From Azotobacter paspali (GTDB lineage: Bacteria; Pseudomonadota; Gammaproteobacteria; Pseudomonadales; Pseudomonadaceae): a stretch of DNA of 64,000 nt. The DNA is taken from the NCBI RefSeq assembly GCF_042434745.1, contig NZ_JBHLSS010000039.1; one strand, given 5' to 3'. Numbering within the stretch: the stretch's first letter is position 1; each line of letters begins with the position of its first letter. The position numbers and the translations under genes were made by a program. The notes under the pieces were generated by a model. The model was given only the letters and a program-made list of their open reading frames with translations, ran no database searches and was not told the DNA's origin. Positions 52,920 through 64,000 of the stretch are shown piece after piece.

Positions 52920-52981
52920 TGCGTCGTAAACATAGGCAACCAATTTTTGACATCAAAGCATTTTTTTGTTTTGGTGTAAAA
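52892..52981. promoter_or_regulatory. three operator-like inverted repeats in the marR-asnO divergent region
   Basis: TTTGATATAAAA (52892-52903), TTTGACATCAAA (52946-52957) and TTTGGTGTAAAA (52970-52981) share the pattern TTTGa-NN-TcAAA; the middle copy is a perfect inverted repeat around CA. One overlaps the MarR start region and two lie upstream of asnO, in an AT-rich stretch with the likely promoters. They are good candidates for MarR binding. Binding is inference. Confidence 0.6.
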
Positions 52982-53076
52982 GTCTGCGACTAGCCGCGGA
53001 TTTTTCAATCCATCGGCAACGAGCGCGCCCCGAAGGGCGCGGACAGACTCCCCAACGGCAAAACCGGTAAGGACCC

Positions 53077-54846
53077 ATGTGCGGCATATCTGGAGAACTG
53101 CGTTTCGACAAGCGTCCGGCCGACCTCGCGGCGGTCGAGCGTATCACCCATCAGCTAACCTCTCGCGGGCCCGACGCCTGGGGCGTGCACGCCCAGGGGC
53201 CGATCGCCCTGGGCCATCGCCGGCTGAAAATCATGGACCTGGCCGAGGCCTCCGGCCAACCGATGATCGACAGCGACCTCGGCCTTGACCTGGTGTTCAA
53301 CGGCGCCATCTACAACTACCCGGAACTGCGCGACGAGCTGCAAAGCCTCGGCTACCGGTTCTTCTCCGACGGCGACACCGAAGTGCTGCTTAAGGGCTAT
53401 CACGCCTGGGGTGAGGCGCTGCTGCCCAGGCTTAACGGCATGTTCGCCTTCGCCATCTGGGAGCGCGACCGCCAGCGGCTGTTCCTCGCCCGCGACCGGC
53501 TCGGCGTCAAACCGCTGTACCTGACGCACAACGGCCACCGCCTGCGTTTCGCCTCGAGCCTGCCGGCCCTGCTGGCCGGCGGCGACATTGGAGCGGCCCT
53601 CGATCCGGTGGCGCTCGACCATTACCTGAAGTTCCACGCCGTGGTGCCGGCGCCACGCACCCTGCTCGCCGAAGTGGAGAAGCTGCCGCCGGCGACCTGG
53701 CTACGCATTGGTGCCGACGGCGAGCGCGAACAGCGCACCTGGTGGCGACTGGACTATGGCCCGCGGGACGACGAGCGCGGCTTCGGGCTGACGGAATGGC
53801 GCGACACCCTGCTCGAGAGCCTGCGCGCGGCAGTGGCGATCCGCCAGCGGGCGGCGCTGGACGTCGGCGTGCTGCTCTCCGGCGGAGTCGACTCCAGCCT
53901 GCTGGTCGGGTTGCTGCGCGAGGCCGGCGTGGAGAATCTGCCGACCTTCTCCATCGGCTTTCAGGATGCTGGCGGCGAGCGCGGTGACGAGTTCCGGTAT
54001 TCCGACCTGATCGCCCGCCACTACGCCACCTGTCACCACCAGTTGCGCATCGACGAGCGGGAGATCATCGAGCAGCTACCGGCAGCCTTCCGCGCCATGA
54101 GCGAGCCGATGGTCAGTCACGACTGCATCGCCTTCTACCTGCTCGCGCGCGAGGTCGCCCGCCACTGTAAGGTGGTGCAAAGCGGCCAGGGCGCCGACGA
54201 GCTGTTCGCCGGCTATCACTGGTATCCGGCGCTGGAAGGCGCCAGCGATCCCTACGCCGCCTACCGCGCCGCCTTCTTCGACCGCACGCATGCCGAATAC
54301 CTGGCCACCGTACAGCCGAAGTGGCATGGTGAGGATCATGCCGGAGCCTTCGTGCGCGAACATTTCGCCCGGCCCGGCGCGGTGGACCCGGTGGACAAGG
54401 CGCTGCGCCTGGACAGCACCGTGATGCTGGTCGAGGACCCGGTCAAGCGAGTCGACAACATGACCATGGCGTGGGGCCTGGAGGCGCGCACACCGTTTTT
54501 AGACTACCGCTTGGTCGAGCTGTCGGCGCGCATCCCGCCGCGCTTCAAGCTGCCGGACGGAGGCAAGCACGTGCTTAAGGAGGCCGCCCGCCAGGTCATC
54601 CCAGCGGCGGTCATCGACCGGCCCAAGGGCTACTTTCCGGTGCCCGGTCTCAAGCACCTGCAGGGCGCGACCCTCGACTGGGTGCGCGAACTCCTGCTCG
54701 ATCCCAGCCAGGACCGCGGCCTGTTCGATCCGGGCGAAGTCGACCGGCTGCTGAGCGATCCGCAGGGACAACTGACGCCGCTGCGCGGTTCCAAGCTCTG
54801 GCAACTGGCGGCTCTCAACCTCTGGCTCAACGAACAGGGACTCTAG
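53077..54846 (+). CDS. asnO: N-acetylglutaminylglutamine amidotransferase (AsnB-like)
   Basis: The 589-residue protein has the class II glutamine amidotransferase start MCGISGE with Cys2 as nucleophile, NGAIYNYPELRDEL and FNGMFAF-type LNGMFAFAIW, and a synthetase domain with the PPi loop LLSGGVDSS and GQGADELFAGY. In Pseudomonas and other bacteria it amidates N-acetylglutaminylglutamine to NAGGN, an osmoprotective dipeptide. TAAGGA precedes the ATG. Its stop is 2 bases before the ATG of ngg. Family resemblance to asparagine synthetase alone would mislead. Confidence 0.93.
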   Translation: MCGISGELRFDKRPADLAAVERITHQLTSRGPDAWGVHAQGPIALGHRRLKIMDLAEASGQPMIDSDLGLDLVFNGAIYNYPELRDELQSLGYRFFSDGDTEVLLKGYHAWGEALLPRLNGMFAFAIWERDRQRLFLARDRLGVKPLYLTHNGHRLRFASSLPALLAGGDIGAALDPVALDHYLKFHAVVPAPRTLLAEVEKLPPATWLRIGADGEREQRTWWRLDYGPRDDERGFGLTEWRDTLLESLRAAVAIRQRAALDVGVLLSGGVDSSLLVGLLREAGVENLPTFSIGFQDAGGERGDEFRYSDLIARHYATCHHQLRIDEREIIEQLPAAFRAMSEPMVSHDCIAFYLLAREVARHCKVVQSGQGADELFAGYHWYPALEGASDPYAAYRAAFFDRTHAEYLATVQPKWHGEDHAGAFVREHFARPGAVDPVDKALRLDSTVMLVEDPVKRVDNMTMAWGLEARTPFLDYRLVELSARIPPRFKLPDGGKHVLKEAARQVIPAAVIDRPKGYFPVPGLKHLQGATLDWVRELLLDPSQDRGLFDPGEVDRLLSDPQGQLTPLRGSKLWQLAALNLWLNEQGL

Positions 54847-54848
54847 CT

Positions 54849-56588
54849 ATGAAGACCTCTGCCTACGGCCAACGCCTGCTGCGCGGCCAGCCCCCTTCCT
54901 ACGAGCGCCTGCGGGCACTGCTGGCCGAGGAAGGCCAGAACGAACGGCAATTGCCGGTGGCCGTGCACTGCGGTTGGGGCCGCCTGCTGGTCGGGCATAC
55001 CTACCGCGATCCGGCCAGCCTGGCCGACGACCTGCTCGGGGAGCGGCCCGGCGAGCGCGACATCGCGCTCTACGTGGCCGCGCCGCACCAGGTGCTGGCC
55101 CAGGCGCCGCAGCAGTTGTTCCTCGACCCCTCGGACACCTTGCGTCTGTGGTTTTCCGACTATCGCCCGGCGCGGCGCACCTTCCGCGGCTTCACCATTC
55201 GCCGTGTACAGAGCCAGGCGGACTGGGATGGACTCAACCGCCTCTACCAGACCCGCGGCATGCTGCAGGTGGAGCCCGCACGGCTGACCCCGCGCGAGGA
55301 CGGCGGACCGGTCTACTGGCTGGCCGAGGACAGCGACAGCAAGGCGCTGATCGGTGGCGCCATGGGCCTCAACCACGTCGAAGCCTACGGCGATCCCGAG
55401 CACGGCAGCAGCCTTTGGTGCCTGGCCGTGGACCCGGCCTGCACGCGTCCGGGGGTCGGCGAAGCCCTGGTGCGCCATCTGATCGAGCATTTCATGTCCC
55501 GCGGATTGGCCTATCTCGACCTGTCGGTGCTGCACGACAACCGCCAGGCGAAGAATCTCTACGCCAAACTCGGTTTCCGCCCATTGCCGACCTTCGCGGT
55601 CAAGCGCAAGAACAGCATCAACCAACCATTGTTCCTCGGCCCCGGCCCGGCCGCCGAACTCAACCCCTATGCGCGGATCATCGTCGACGAGGCCAACCGC
55701 CGCGGCATCGAGGCGCAGGTGGACGACGCCGAAGCCGGCCTGTTCACCCTGATCCACGGCGGGCGGCGGATCCGCTGCCGCGAGTCGCTGTCCGACCTGA
55801 CCAGCGCGGTGAGCATGACCCTCTGCCAGGACAAGCAACTGACCCACCGCTGGCTGAGCCGTGCCGGGCTGCGCATGCCGGCCCAGCGCCTGGCCGGCAG
55901 CCGCGAGGAAAACGCGGCCTTTCTTGCCGAACACCGGCGCCTAGTGGTCAAGCCGGTGAACGGCGAGCAGGGCCAGGGCGTAGCCGTCGACCTGGGCACG
56001 CTCGAGGAGCTGGAGCATGCCATAGAGACGGCTCGCCGCTTCGACAGCCGAGTGCTGCTGGAAAGTTTCCATAGCGGGCAGGACCTGCGCATCCTGGTGA
56101 TCGGCTTCGAGGTGGTCGCCGCCGCGCTGCGCCATCCCGCCGAAGTGATCGGCGACGGCCGCACCAGCATCCGCGCGCTGATCGAGGCCCAGAGTCGGCG
56201 CCGCCAGGCCGCCAGCGGCGGCGAAAGCCGCATTCCGCTGGATGCCGAGACCGAGCGCGCCCTGCGCCAGGCTGGCCACGACTACGACAGCGTGCTGCCC
56301 GAGGGCCAACGCCTGGCGGTACGGCGCACCGCCAACCTGCACACCGGCGGCTGCCTGGAGGACGTGACCGCCCGGCTGCACCCGGCGCTGATGGAGGCCG
56401 CCGTGCTCGCCGCCCGCGCCCTGGATATTCCGGTGGTCGGCCTCGATCTGCTGGTGGAGGCGGTCGACCGCCCGGACTACGTGATCATCGAGGCCAACGA
56501 GCGGGCCGGCCTGGCCAACCACGAGCCGCAGCCCACCGCCGAGCGCTTCGTCGATCTGCTGTTCCCGCTCAGCAAATCGTCCTCCTGA
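54849..56588 (+). CDS. ngg: N-acetylglutaminylglutamine synthetase (GNAT plus ATP-grasp)
   Basis: The 579-residue protein has an N-terminal GNAT acetyltransferase domain (about 110-260; GDPEHGSSLWCLAVDP, LVRHLIEHFMSRGLAYLDLSVLHDNRQAKNLY) and a C-terminal ATP-grasp ligase domain (about 290-575; VVKPVNGEQGQGVAVDL, VLLESFHSGQDLRILV, IIEANERAGLANHE). It acetylates glutamine and joins a second one, making the precursor of NAGGN. It starts 2 bases after the asnO stop, so the two are coupled. Confidence 0.92.
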   Translation: MKTSAYGQRLLRGQPPSYERLRALLAEEGQNERQLPVAVHCGWGRLLVGHTYRDPASLADDLLGERPGERDIALYVAAPHQVLAQAPQQLFLDPSDTLRLWFSDYRPARRTFRGFTIRRVQSQADWDGLNRLYQTRGMLQVEPARLTPREDGGPVYWLAEDSDSKALIGGAMGLNHVEAYGDPEHGSSLWCLAVDPACTRPGVGEALVRHLIEHFMSRGLAYLDLSVLHDNRQAKNLYAKLGFRPLPTFAVKRKNSINQPLFLGPGPAAELNPYARIIVDEANRRGIEAQVDDAEAGLFTLIHGGRRIRCRESLSDLTSAVSMTLCQDKQLTHRWLSRAGLRMPAQRLAGSREENAAFLAEHRRLVVKPVNGEQGQGVAVDLGTLEELEHAIETARRFDSRVLLESFHSGQDLRILVIGFEVVAAALRHPAEVIGDGRTSIRALIEAQSRRRQAASGGESRIPLDAETERALRQAGHDYDSVLPEGQRLAVRRTANLHTGGCLEDVTARLHPALMEAAVLAARALDIPVVGLDLLVEAVDRPDYVIIEANERAGLANHEPQPTAERFVDLLFPLSKSSS

Positions 56589-56754
56589 CACCTCGCCCGC
56601 GCCCGGCGCCGCACGCCGCCAGTCCCTGCCGGACTCCGGCGGCGTGGGGCAGGACGGATCTATCGGCGATTCGTGCCCTCCGACACCGGGCGGTATCCGG
56701 GCGACTTGCATGCAACAGACATCCGCCATGCGCGAACATGCCCTTGGAGTCTCC

Positions 56755-57945
56755 ATGTCCAGCCCACTTCCAGAACCCGATCTCGACTACCTGCAGCGCG
56801 TGCTGCTGGAAATGCTCGCCATCCCCAGCCCGACCGGCTTCACCGACACCATCGTGCGCTACGTCGCCGAACAACTGGAGGAACTCGGCATTCCCTTCGA
56901 ACTGACCCGCCGCGGCACCATCCGCGCAACCCTCAAGGGACGCCGCTACAGTCCGGACCGGGCGCTCGCGGTGCATCTCGACACCATCGGCGCCATCGTC
57001 CGCGAGATCCACGCCAACGGCCGCATCGGTCTGGCGCCGGTGGGTTGCTGGTCGAGCCGCTTCGCCGAGGGCAGCCGGGTCAGCTTGTTCAGCGACCGCG
57101 GCGTACTGCGCGGCAGCGTGCTGCCGCTACTGGCTTCCGGACATACCTTCAACACCCAAGTCGACCAGATGCCGATCAGTTGGGATCATATCGAGTTGCG
57201 CCTCGACGCCATGACCGCCAACCTCGCCGAGACCCAGGCCCTGGGGGTGGCGGTAGGCGATTTCGTCGCCTTCGATCCGCTGCCGGAGTTCACCGAGAGC
57301 GGCCACATCAGCGCCCGCCACCTGGACGACAAGGCCGGTGCCGCCGCCCTGCTCGCCGCGCTGAAGAGCGTGCTCGACAGTGGCCAGGAGCCGCCGATCG
57401 ACTGCCATCCGCTGTTCACCATCACAGAGGAAACCGGCTCCGGCGCGGCGGCGGCACTGCCTTGGGACGTCAGCGAATTCGTCGGCATCGACATCGCGCC
57501 GGTCGCTCCCGGCCAGCAGTCCTGCGAACGGGCGGCGACCGTCGCCATGCAGGACTCCGGCGGCCCCTACGACTACCATCTGACACGCCACCTGCTGCGC
57601 CTGGCGGAACATCACGCGATCCCCGTACGCCGCGACCTGTTCCGCTACTACCACAGCGACGCCCAGTCGGCGGTAACCGCTGGCCATGACATCCGCACCG
57701 CTCTACTGGCCTTCGGCTGCGACGCCACCCATGGCTACGAGCGTACCCATATCGACGGGCTGGCCGCGCTGAGCCGCCTGATCGGTGCCTATCTGCTCAG
57801 CCCGCCGGTGTTCGCCAGCGATGCCAAACCGCAGAGCGGCTCTTTGAAACGCTTCAGTCGCCAGTTGGAACATGCGGCCCAGATGGAAAGCGAAACGCGG
57901 GTTCCCGCCGTGGACAGCCTGCTCAAGCACGAACCGGACGCTTGA
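56755..57945 (+). CDS. M42-family peptidase of the NAGGN operon
   Basis: The 396-residue protein is a M42/M20-type metallopeptidase of the osmoprotectant NAGGN cluster: LLEMLAIPSPTGFTDTIVRYV, the metal ligands in LAVHLDTIG (His-Asp), RHLDDKAGAAALLAAL (Asp), TITEETGSGAAAAL (Glu-Glu) and IAPVAPGQ. It is the conserved third gene of the cluster, with a likely role in breaking down the dipeptide osmolyte; the exact substrate is unproven. The ATG at 56755 is preceded by TTGGAGT. It is followed by about 600 bp containing an inverted-repeat element. Confidence 0.9.
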   Translation: MSSPLPEPDLDYLQRVLLEMLAIPSPTGFTDTIVRYVAEQLEELGIPFELTRRGTIRATLKGRRYSPDRALAVHLDTIGAIVREIHANGRIGLAPVGCWSSRFAEGSRVSLFSDRGVLRGSVLPLLASGHTFNTQVDQMPISWDHIELRLDAMTANLAETQALGVAVGDFVAFDPLPEFTESGHISARHLDDKAGAAALLAALKSVLDSGQEPPIDCHPLFTITEETGSGAAAALPWDVSEFVGIDIAPVAPGQQSCERAATVAMQDSGGPYDYHLTRHLLRLAEHHAIPVRRDLFRYYHSDAQSAVTAGHDIRTALLAFGCDATHGYERTHIDGLAALSRLIGAYLLSPPVFASDAKPQSGSLKRFSRQLEHAAQMESETRVPAVDSLLKHEPDA

Positions 57946-58542
57946 AGCGCTCGCCGTATCCAGGCAAAGTCTCATCTTGAGACGCAATTCCCAACCGGGA
58001 AACTCGTATAGCCAGGCTCGTCATCGAGGTTTTCTGTGTCGCGGGGCTCCTGTCCGTCACAGGAATAAGCAGCACCCACGCCCGGCGAGCTTTTTGCGTC
58101 CACATCTCCCCGAGGATCGTATGAGAAGAGCGGTTTGGTCATTCCCAGGGAGCAACGGACAACGCGGCCCCGTGCCCGATGCCCCTTCCCGGCCCATGCT
58201 TTGGGCCAAATCGAGAAGGGAACAGGTGGAGCCGCATTGTCGTCTTTGTCCAAAAAATGACCCGGTCCGCCGGCAGGCGGCAAAGCGACCGGTACGATAA
58301 CGAGATGACAAGGCCAGAGGACGTGTCATCGATCGTTTCCCCCATTGCGACGGGACCGGCCGGGTTGCGCCGGGAATGAGGGCCGGCCGGGGTAAGCCAT
58401 GCGGCGCCTTGGCAAAATAATAGCCGTTGCCTGCAAGCCGCGCCTTGCCGAATGGCCGAATGAGGTCCGGCCTGGTCCCATTTCCGGCGCAACGCAAGCG
58501 GGGAAACGATCGATGACACGCCCGGGCGGAGGAATGGGTGGA
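57946..58542. other. long intergenic region between the NAGGN operon and the sensor kinase
   Basis: Holds the inverted-repeat element at 58322-58520, a GTCTCATCTTGAGAC palindrome at about 57970-57985 that may end the NAGGN transcript, and several AT-rich patches. No gene is recognised in 57990-58320. Confidence 0.55.
58322..58520. repeat. 199-bp element bounded by 28-bp inverted repeats
   Basis: Arms 58322-58349 and 58493-58520 are inverted copies matching at 26 of 28 positions, with CGTGTCATCGATCGTTTCCCC at the outer side. No target duplication is evident (AGGA on the left, CCCG on the right). The interior also has partially inverted GC-rich segments. No protein is encoded. It lies 23 bases before the chosen start of the hybrid kinase and so occupies its leader. 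It may be a MITE or a structured leader. Confidence 0.6.
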
Positions 58543-61293
<2,751 letters not shown>

Positions 61294-61326
61294 GGCGGGC
61301 GCCCCGCCCGTGCCCGGAGAATACCT

Positions 61327-61554
61327 ATGCTCATTCCCCACCACTTGCTGGAGGCCGAAACCCTCACCCGGCTGATCGAGGACTTCGTGACCCGCGAAGG
61401 CACCGACAACGGCGACGAAACCCCGCTGGAGAGCCGCGTGCTGCGCGTCCGGCAAGCGCTGGAGCGCGGCGAGGCACTGATCCTCTTCGAGCCGGACAGC
61501 CAGCAGTGCCAGTTGGTGGCGAAGCGGGACGTGCCGAAGGAATGGCTGGATTGA
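61327..61554 (+). CDS. YheU/UPF0270 family small protein
   Basis: The 75-residue protein MLIPHHLLEAETLTRLIEDFV... has the UPF0270 pattern with VTREGTDNGDETPLESRVLR and LERGEALILFEPDSQQCQLV. Its function is unknown and no catalytic motif is present. It follows the hybrid kinase by 33 bp in the same direction and may be co-transcribed. It is convergent with the DUF2784 gene 8 bp downstream. Confidence 0.9.
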   Translation: MLIPHHLLEAETLTRLIEDFVTREGTDNGDETPLESRVLRVRQALERGEALILFEPDSQQCQLVAKRDVPKEWLD

Positions 61555-61562
61555 GCGACCGC

Positions 61563-61922
61563 TCAGCGCCGTCGCCATAGCAGCCAGAGGTAGACCGGCG
61601 CATTGGCCAGCAGCACCAGGACACCCAGCCAGAGCTGAATGCCGGGCGTCAAACCGGCCGGGTAGATCAGCGGCAGCAGATAGTTCTCGATGAAACCGCC
61701 GCCATAGCCGGACTCCCCGGCCGCCCGCAACAGGGCGTTCTCCCAATCGGTCAACGGGCAAGGCAGGCCGAAGAACTCGGTCGCCGCGCCCCAGGCCAGC
61801 GCCGGCAGGTGCAGTACGGCCAAGGCGCGCCGGCGCAGCGACAGCAGGCCGCCGAACAGCACGAAGAAGATGAACAGCAGGTGCATCACCAGCAGCGCGC
61901 CTGCGGCCAACCGGTACGACAT
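61563..61922 (-). CDS. DUF2784 inner-membrane protein
   Basis: The 119-residue protein has three or four hydrophobic helices (LLVMHLLFIFFVLFGGLL, LHLPALAWGAATEFF, IQLWLGVLVLLANAPVYLWLLW) and the family segment GLPCPLTDWENALL. It is of unknown function. Its start lies 13 bp after the end of the CBS-domain transporter gene on the same strand, so the two may share a transcript. Confidence 0.85.
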   Translation of the reverse strand: MSYRLAAGALLVMHLLFIFFVLFGGLLSLRRRALAVLHLPALAWGAATEFFGLPCPLTDWENALLRAAGESGYGGGFIENYLLPLIYPAGLTPGIQLWLGVLVLLANAPVYLWLLWRRR

Positions 61923-61935
61923 GCGGGCTTCCCGC

Positions 61936-63234
61936 TCAGGCCGGCGGCGCGCTCGGGCACATCACCAGCACTTTGTCGATGCGCGTACGGTCCATGTCGA
62001 CCACTTCGAAGCGCCAGCCGTCGAGCTCGAAGTGATCGGAAACGCTCGGCACGCGCTGCAGGCAATGCATGACCAGACCGGCGAGCGTGCGATAGGCGTT
62101 ATCCGCCTCGCCCGGAAACGCCGCGTCGATGTCCAGCGCGGTTTTCAACTGCTCGATACCCATGCCACCGTCGACTAGCCAGGAACCGTCCTCGCGGCGC
62201 ACGATCACCGGTTCGCCGTCGTGCAGTGCATCGGGAATCTCGCCGACGATCGCGGTGAGCACGTCCCTGAGGGTGACGATACCTTGCAGGTCGTCGAATG
62301 CGTCGACGACCACCGCGAACTCGTTGCGCGTTCTGCGGAAATCCTCCAGCAGGCCGGTACTGCTCGCACTTTCCTCCACATAGAACGGCGGCTGAACGCT
62401 CCGCTGCAGATCGATCGGCTGCCCCTGCAGGGCCGGCTTGAGCAGATCGCCGCGATGCAGTACACCGACCAGCCGATGCAGGCCGCCCCGGCATACCAGG
62501 ACACGGGTATAGGGGCTCTCGGCGAGCCGCCTGAGCTGCTCCTCCCGGGGATCGTCCAGATCGATGGCGTAGACCTGCTGGCGGGGCGACATGATCGCGC
62601 CGACCGGCTGCTCGTCCAGGTGCAGGACATTGGCCACGAACGCTTGCTCGCTCTCGTGGAAAACCCCGGCCTCGGCCCCCTGCTCCATCAGCACCTGGAT
62701 CTCCTCGTCGGTGATCGGCGGTTCGTCGCGACGTCCGATGCCGATCAGGCGCAGCAACAGATTGCAGGAATACGACAGCAGCCATACCAGCGGCGCGGCA
62801 ATCTGCGCCAGACGTTGCATTGCCGGTGCGAGCACGCTGGCGATGGTTTCCGGCGCGAGCAGGGCTAGGCGTTTGGGCAGCAGTTCGCCGACCACCACGG
62901 ACAGATAGGTGATCGCCGCCACGGTGAGGATCAAGGCGATGGCTTCGGCATAAGGCGCCAGCGCCGGCAGTTCGGCGATCCGCTGCGTCAGCGGCCGGGC
63001 CAGCAGGGTTTCGCCGAGTGCGCCACTGAGAACGCCCACGGTAGTGATGCCGACCTGGATGGTGGATAGAAAGCGCGAAAGGTCCTCCTGCAGCGCCAGG
63101 GCGACCAGCGCCCCGTGCCGCTGCTCATCGGCCAGCCTTTGCAGGCGGGCCTTGCGCGAGGAAACCACGGCGATCTCCGCCATCGCGAACACGCCGTTGA
63201 GCGCGATCAGCAGCAGGAGCAGGCCCGCCTCCAT
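61936..63234 (-). CDS. CNNM/HlyC/CorC-type transporter with CBS domains
   Basis: The 432-residue protein has an N-terminal CNNM (DUF21) membrane domain (about 1-180; NGVFAMAEIAVVSSRKARL, STIQVGITTVGVLSGALGE, VVVGELLPKRLAL), a CBS pair (about 195-330; VGAIMSPRQQVYAI, FDDLQGIVTLRDVLTAIVGEI) and a C-terminal CorC_HlyC domain (about 350-430). Related proteins move or regulate Mg2+/Co2+. No hemolysin activity should be assumed. It is transcribed on the minus strand ahead of the DUF2784 gene. Confidence 0.9.
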   Translation of the reverse strand: MEAGLLLLLIALNGVFAMAEIAVVSSRKARLQRLADEQRHGALVALALQEDLSRFLSTIQVGITTVGVLSGALGETLLARPLTQRIAELPALAPYAEAIALILTVAAITYLSVVVGELLPKRLALLAPETIASVLAPAMQRLAQIAAPLVWLLSYSCNLLLRLIGIGRRDEPPITDEEIQVLMEQGAEAGVFHESEQAFVANVLHLDEQPVGAIMSPRQQVYAIDLDDPREEQLRRLAESPYTRVLVCRGGLHRLVGVLHRGDLLKPALQGQPIDLQRSVQPPFYVEESASSTGLLEDFRRTRNEFAVVVDAFDDLQGIVTLRDVLTAIVGEIPDALHDGEPVIVRREDGSWLVDGGMGIEQLKTALDIDAAFPGEADNAYRTLAGLVMHCLQRVPSVSDHFELDGWRFEVVDMDRTRIDKVLVMCPSAPPA

Positions 63235-63323
63235 CCCTCTCCCTCCCCCACGGCTTCGCCTGGATGGCCCGTTGTCACGACTACCTTAGCACTACAGATC
63301 CGTCCGGCCCTGTTCCGGAAATG

Positions 63324-63344
63324 AAAAAGCAGCCCGAAGGCTGC
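63324..63344 (-). terminator. rho-independent terminator of actP
   Basis: On the minus strand GCAGCC pairs with GGCTGC around TTCG and is followed by TTTTTC, about 25 bases after the actP stop codon. Confidence 0.85.
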
Positions 63345-63367
63345 CTTTCCCATGTTACCGAAGAGGA

Positions 63368-64000
63368 TCAGTGGGCGACTGCGCCGCTGGCTCCCAGGCC
63401 GGTTTGCGAACGAACGAATTGCGGCAGGAAGCGTTCGCGCTCCGCTGCGGCAGACTTCGACTTGTCGGTGATCGAGAAGAACCAGACACCTACGAAAGCC
63501 ACGATCATGGAGAACAGTGCCGGGTAGGAGTAGGGGAAGATCGCCGCTTTGTTGTGCAGCACGTCGACCCACACGGTCGGGCTGAGGATGGTCAGCAGCA
63601 GCGCGGTTCCCAAGCCCAGAGCGCCACCGATCAGCGCGCCACGGGTGGTCAGGTCCTTCCAGTACATGGAGAGGAACAGGACCGGGAAGTTGCAGCTCGC
63701 GGCGACGGAGAAGGCCAGGCCCACCATGAAGGCGATGTTCTGCTTCTCGAAGATGATGCCGAGCAGGATCGCCACCACACCGAGGGAGAGGGTGGTGATC
63801 TTGGTCACGCGCATCTCTTCCTCTTCCTTGGCCTTGCCCTGTTTGATCACGCAGGCGTATAGGTCGTGGGACACGGCTGATGCGCCAGCGAGGGTCAGGC
63901 CGGCGACCACCGCCAGGATGGTCGCGAAGGCCACGGCGGAGATGAAGCCGAGGAACAGGTTGCCGCCGACGGCGTTGGCCAGGTGGATGGCCACCATGTT
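63368..64000 (-). CDS. actP: acetate permease ActP, C-terminal part (continues beyond right edge)
   Basis: The visible 210 residues match the end of the sodium/solute symporter ActP: ANAVGGNLFLGFISAVAFATILAVVAGLTLAGASAVSHDLYA, then MRVTKITTLSLGVVAILLGIIFEKQNIAFMVGLAFSVAASCNFPVLF, and the tail FFSITDKSKSAAAERERFLPQFVRSQTG. ActP imports acetate and related short acids and usually follows acs. Only the C-terminal helices are in the window; the start is outside. A terminator follows the stop. Confidence 0.95.
   Translation of the reverse strand, partial: NMVAIHLANAVGGNLFLGFISAVAFATILAVVAGLTLAGASAVSHDLYACVIKQGKAKEEEEMRVTKITTLSLGVVAILLGIIFEKQNIAFMVGLAFSVAASCNFPVLFLSMYWKDLTTRGALIGGALGLGTALLLTILSPTVWVDVLHNKAAIFPYSYPALFSMIVAFVGVWFFSITDKSKSAAAERERFLPQFVRSQTGLGASGAVAH

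Overview
The window is high-GC DNA from a member of the Pseudomonadaceae, most likely an Azotobacter or a close relative. The gene sets amrZ, rsmA-lysC-alaS, argR-aruC-aruF-aruG, phhA-phhB, hpd and the marR-asnO-ngg-M42 osmolyte operon are typical of Pseudomonas chromosomes. Two secreted PHB-depolymerase-type proteins, one followed by a phasin-like gene, point to a poly(3-hydroxybutyrate)-using lineage such as Azotobacter. The species call is inference. There are four tRNA genes and no rRNA, prophage or CRISPR array.

Layout. 1-1.9 kb is a mobile-element scar beside tRNA-Arg(CCT): a partial IS607-type recombinase, a group II intron reverse-transcriptase remnant split by a 139-bp MITE-like element, and a frameshifted IS110-family transposase containing a 77-bp assembly gap. 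2.2-10 kb is housekeeping: amrZ, mgtE, an exported DUF4124-like protein, two identical tRNA-Arg(ACG), tRNA-Ser(GCT), rsmA/csrA, lysC and alaS. 10.3-15.3 kb is an incomplete arginine succinyltransferase locus (argR, aruC, aruF, aruG; no aruD, aruB, aruE or aot transport genes). 15.5-21.4 kb is acetate metabolism: a decayed acs, intact pta and ackA, and a CitE-like lyase. 21.8-24.8 kb has three overlapping envelope or stress-type genes, a small secreted protein and an orphan encapsulated-ferritin-like gene.

25-30 kb holds phhA-phhB, then a YcaD-like MFS gene next to a fused glucosylglycerol-phosphate phosphatase/synthase. 30-40 kb holds arfB, the PHB depolymerase and phasin-like pair, a YdjM-like membrane protein, hpd, a BON protein, small exported proteins and a second secreted esterase. 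39.7-40.7 kb is a large inverted-repeat element and a broken DOPA-dioxygenase-like gene. 40.8-50 kb holds an ABC exporter, a DsbA-like protein, bolA, DUF2059, fumC, a PPK2 C-terminal fragment, a FadL-like porin, Pap and an EAL protein. 50.4-57.9 kb holds mnmC and the NAGGN osmolyte operon with its MarR regulator. 58.3-64 kb holds a small inverted-repeat element, a hybrid sensor kinase, YheU, DUF2784, a CBS-domain transporter and the end of actP.

Taken together, the window contains two independent compatible-solute pathways (glucosylglycerol and N-acetylglutaminylglutamine amide), an acetate node where acs has decayed while Pta-AckA and ActP remain, Phe/Tyr catabolism (phhAB, hpd) and PHB turnover. 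Several genes are broken or partial (acs, IS110, the RT, the DOPA-dioxygenase-like gene, PPK2), which suggests ongoing gene loss. No wholly new multi-gene system is evident. The least explained items are the orphan ferritin-like gene, the two inverted-repeat elements, the attenuator-like hairpin before DUF2059 and the operator-like triplet upstream of the NAGGN operon.
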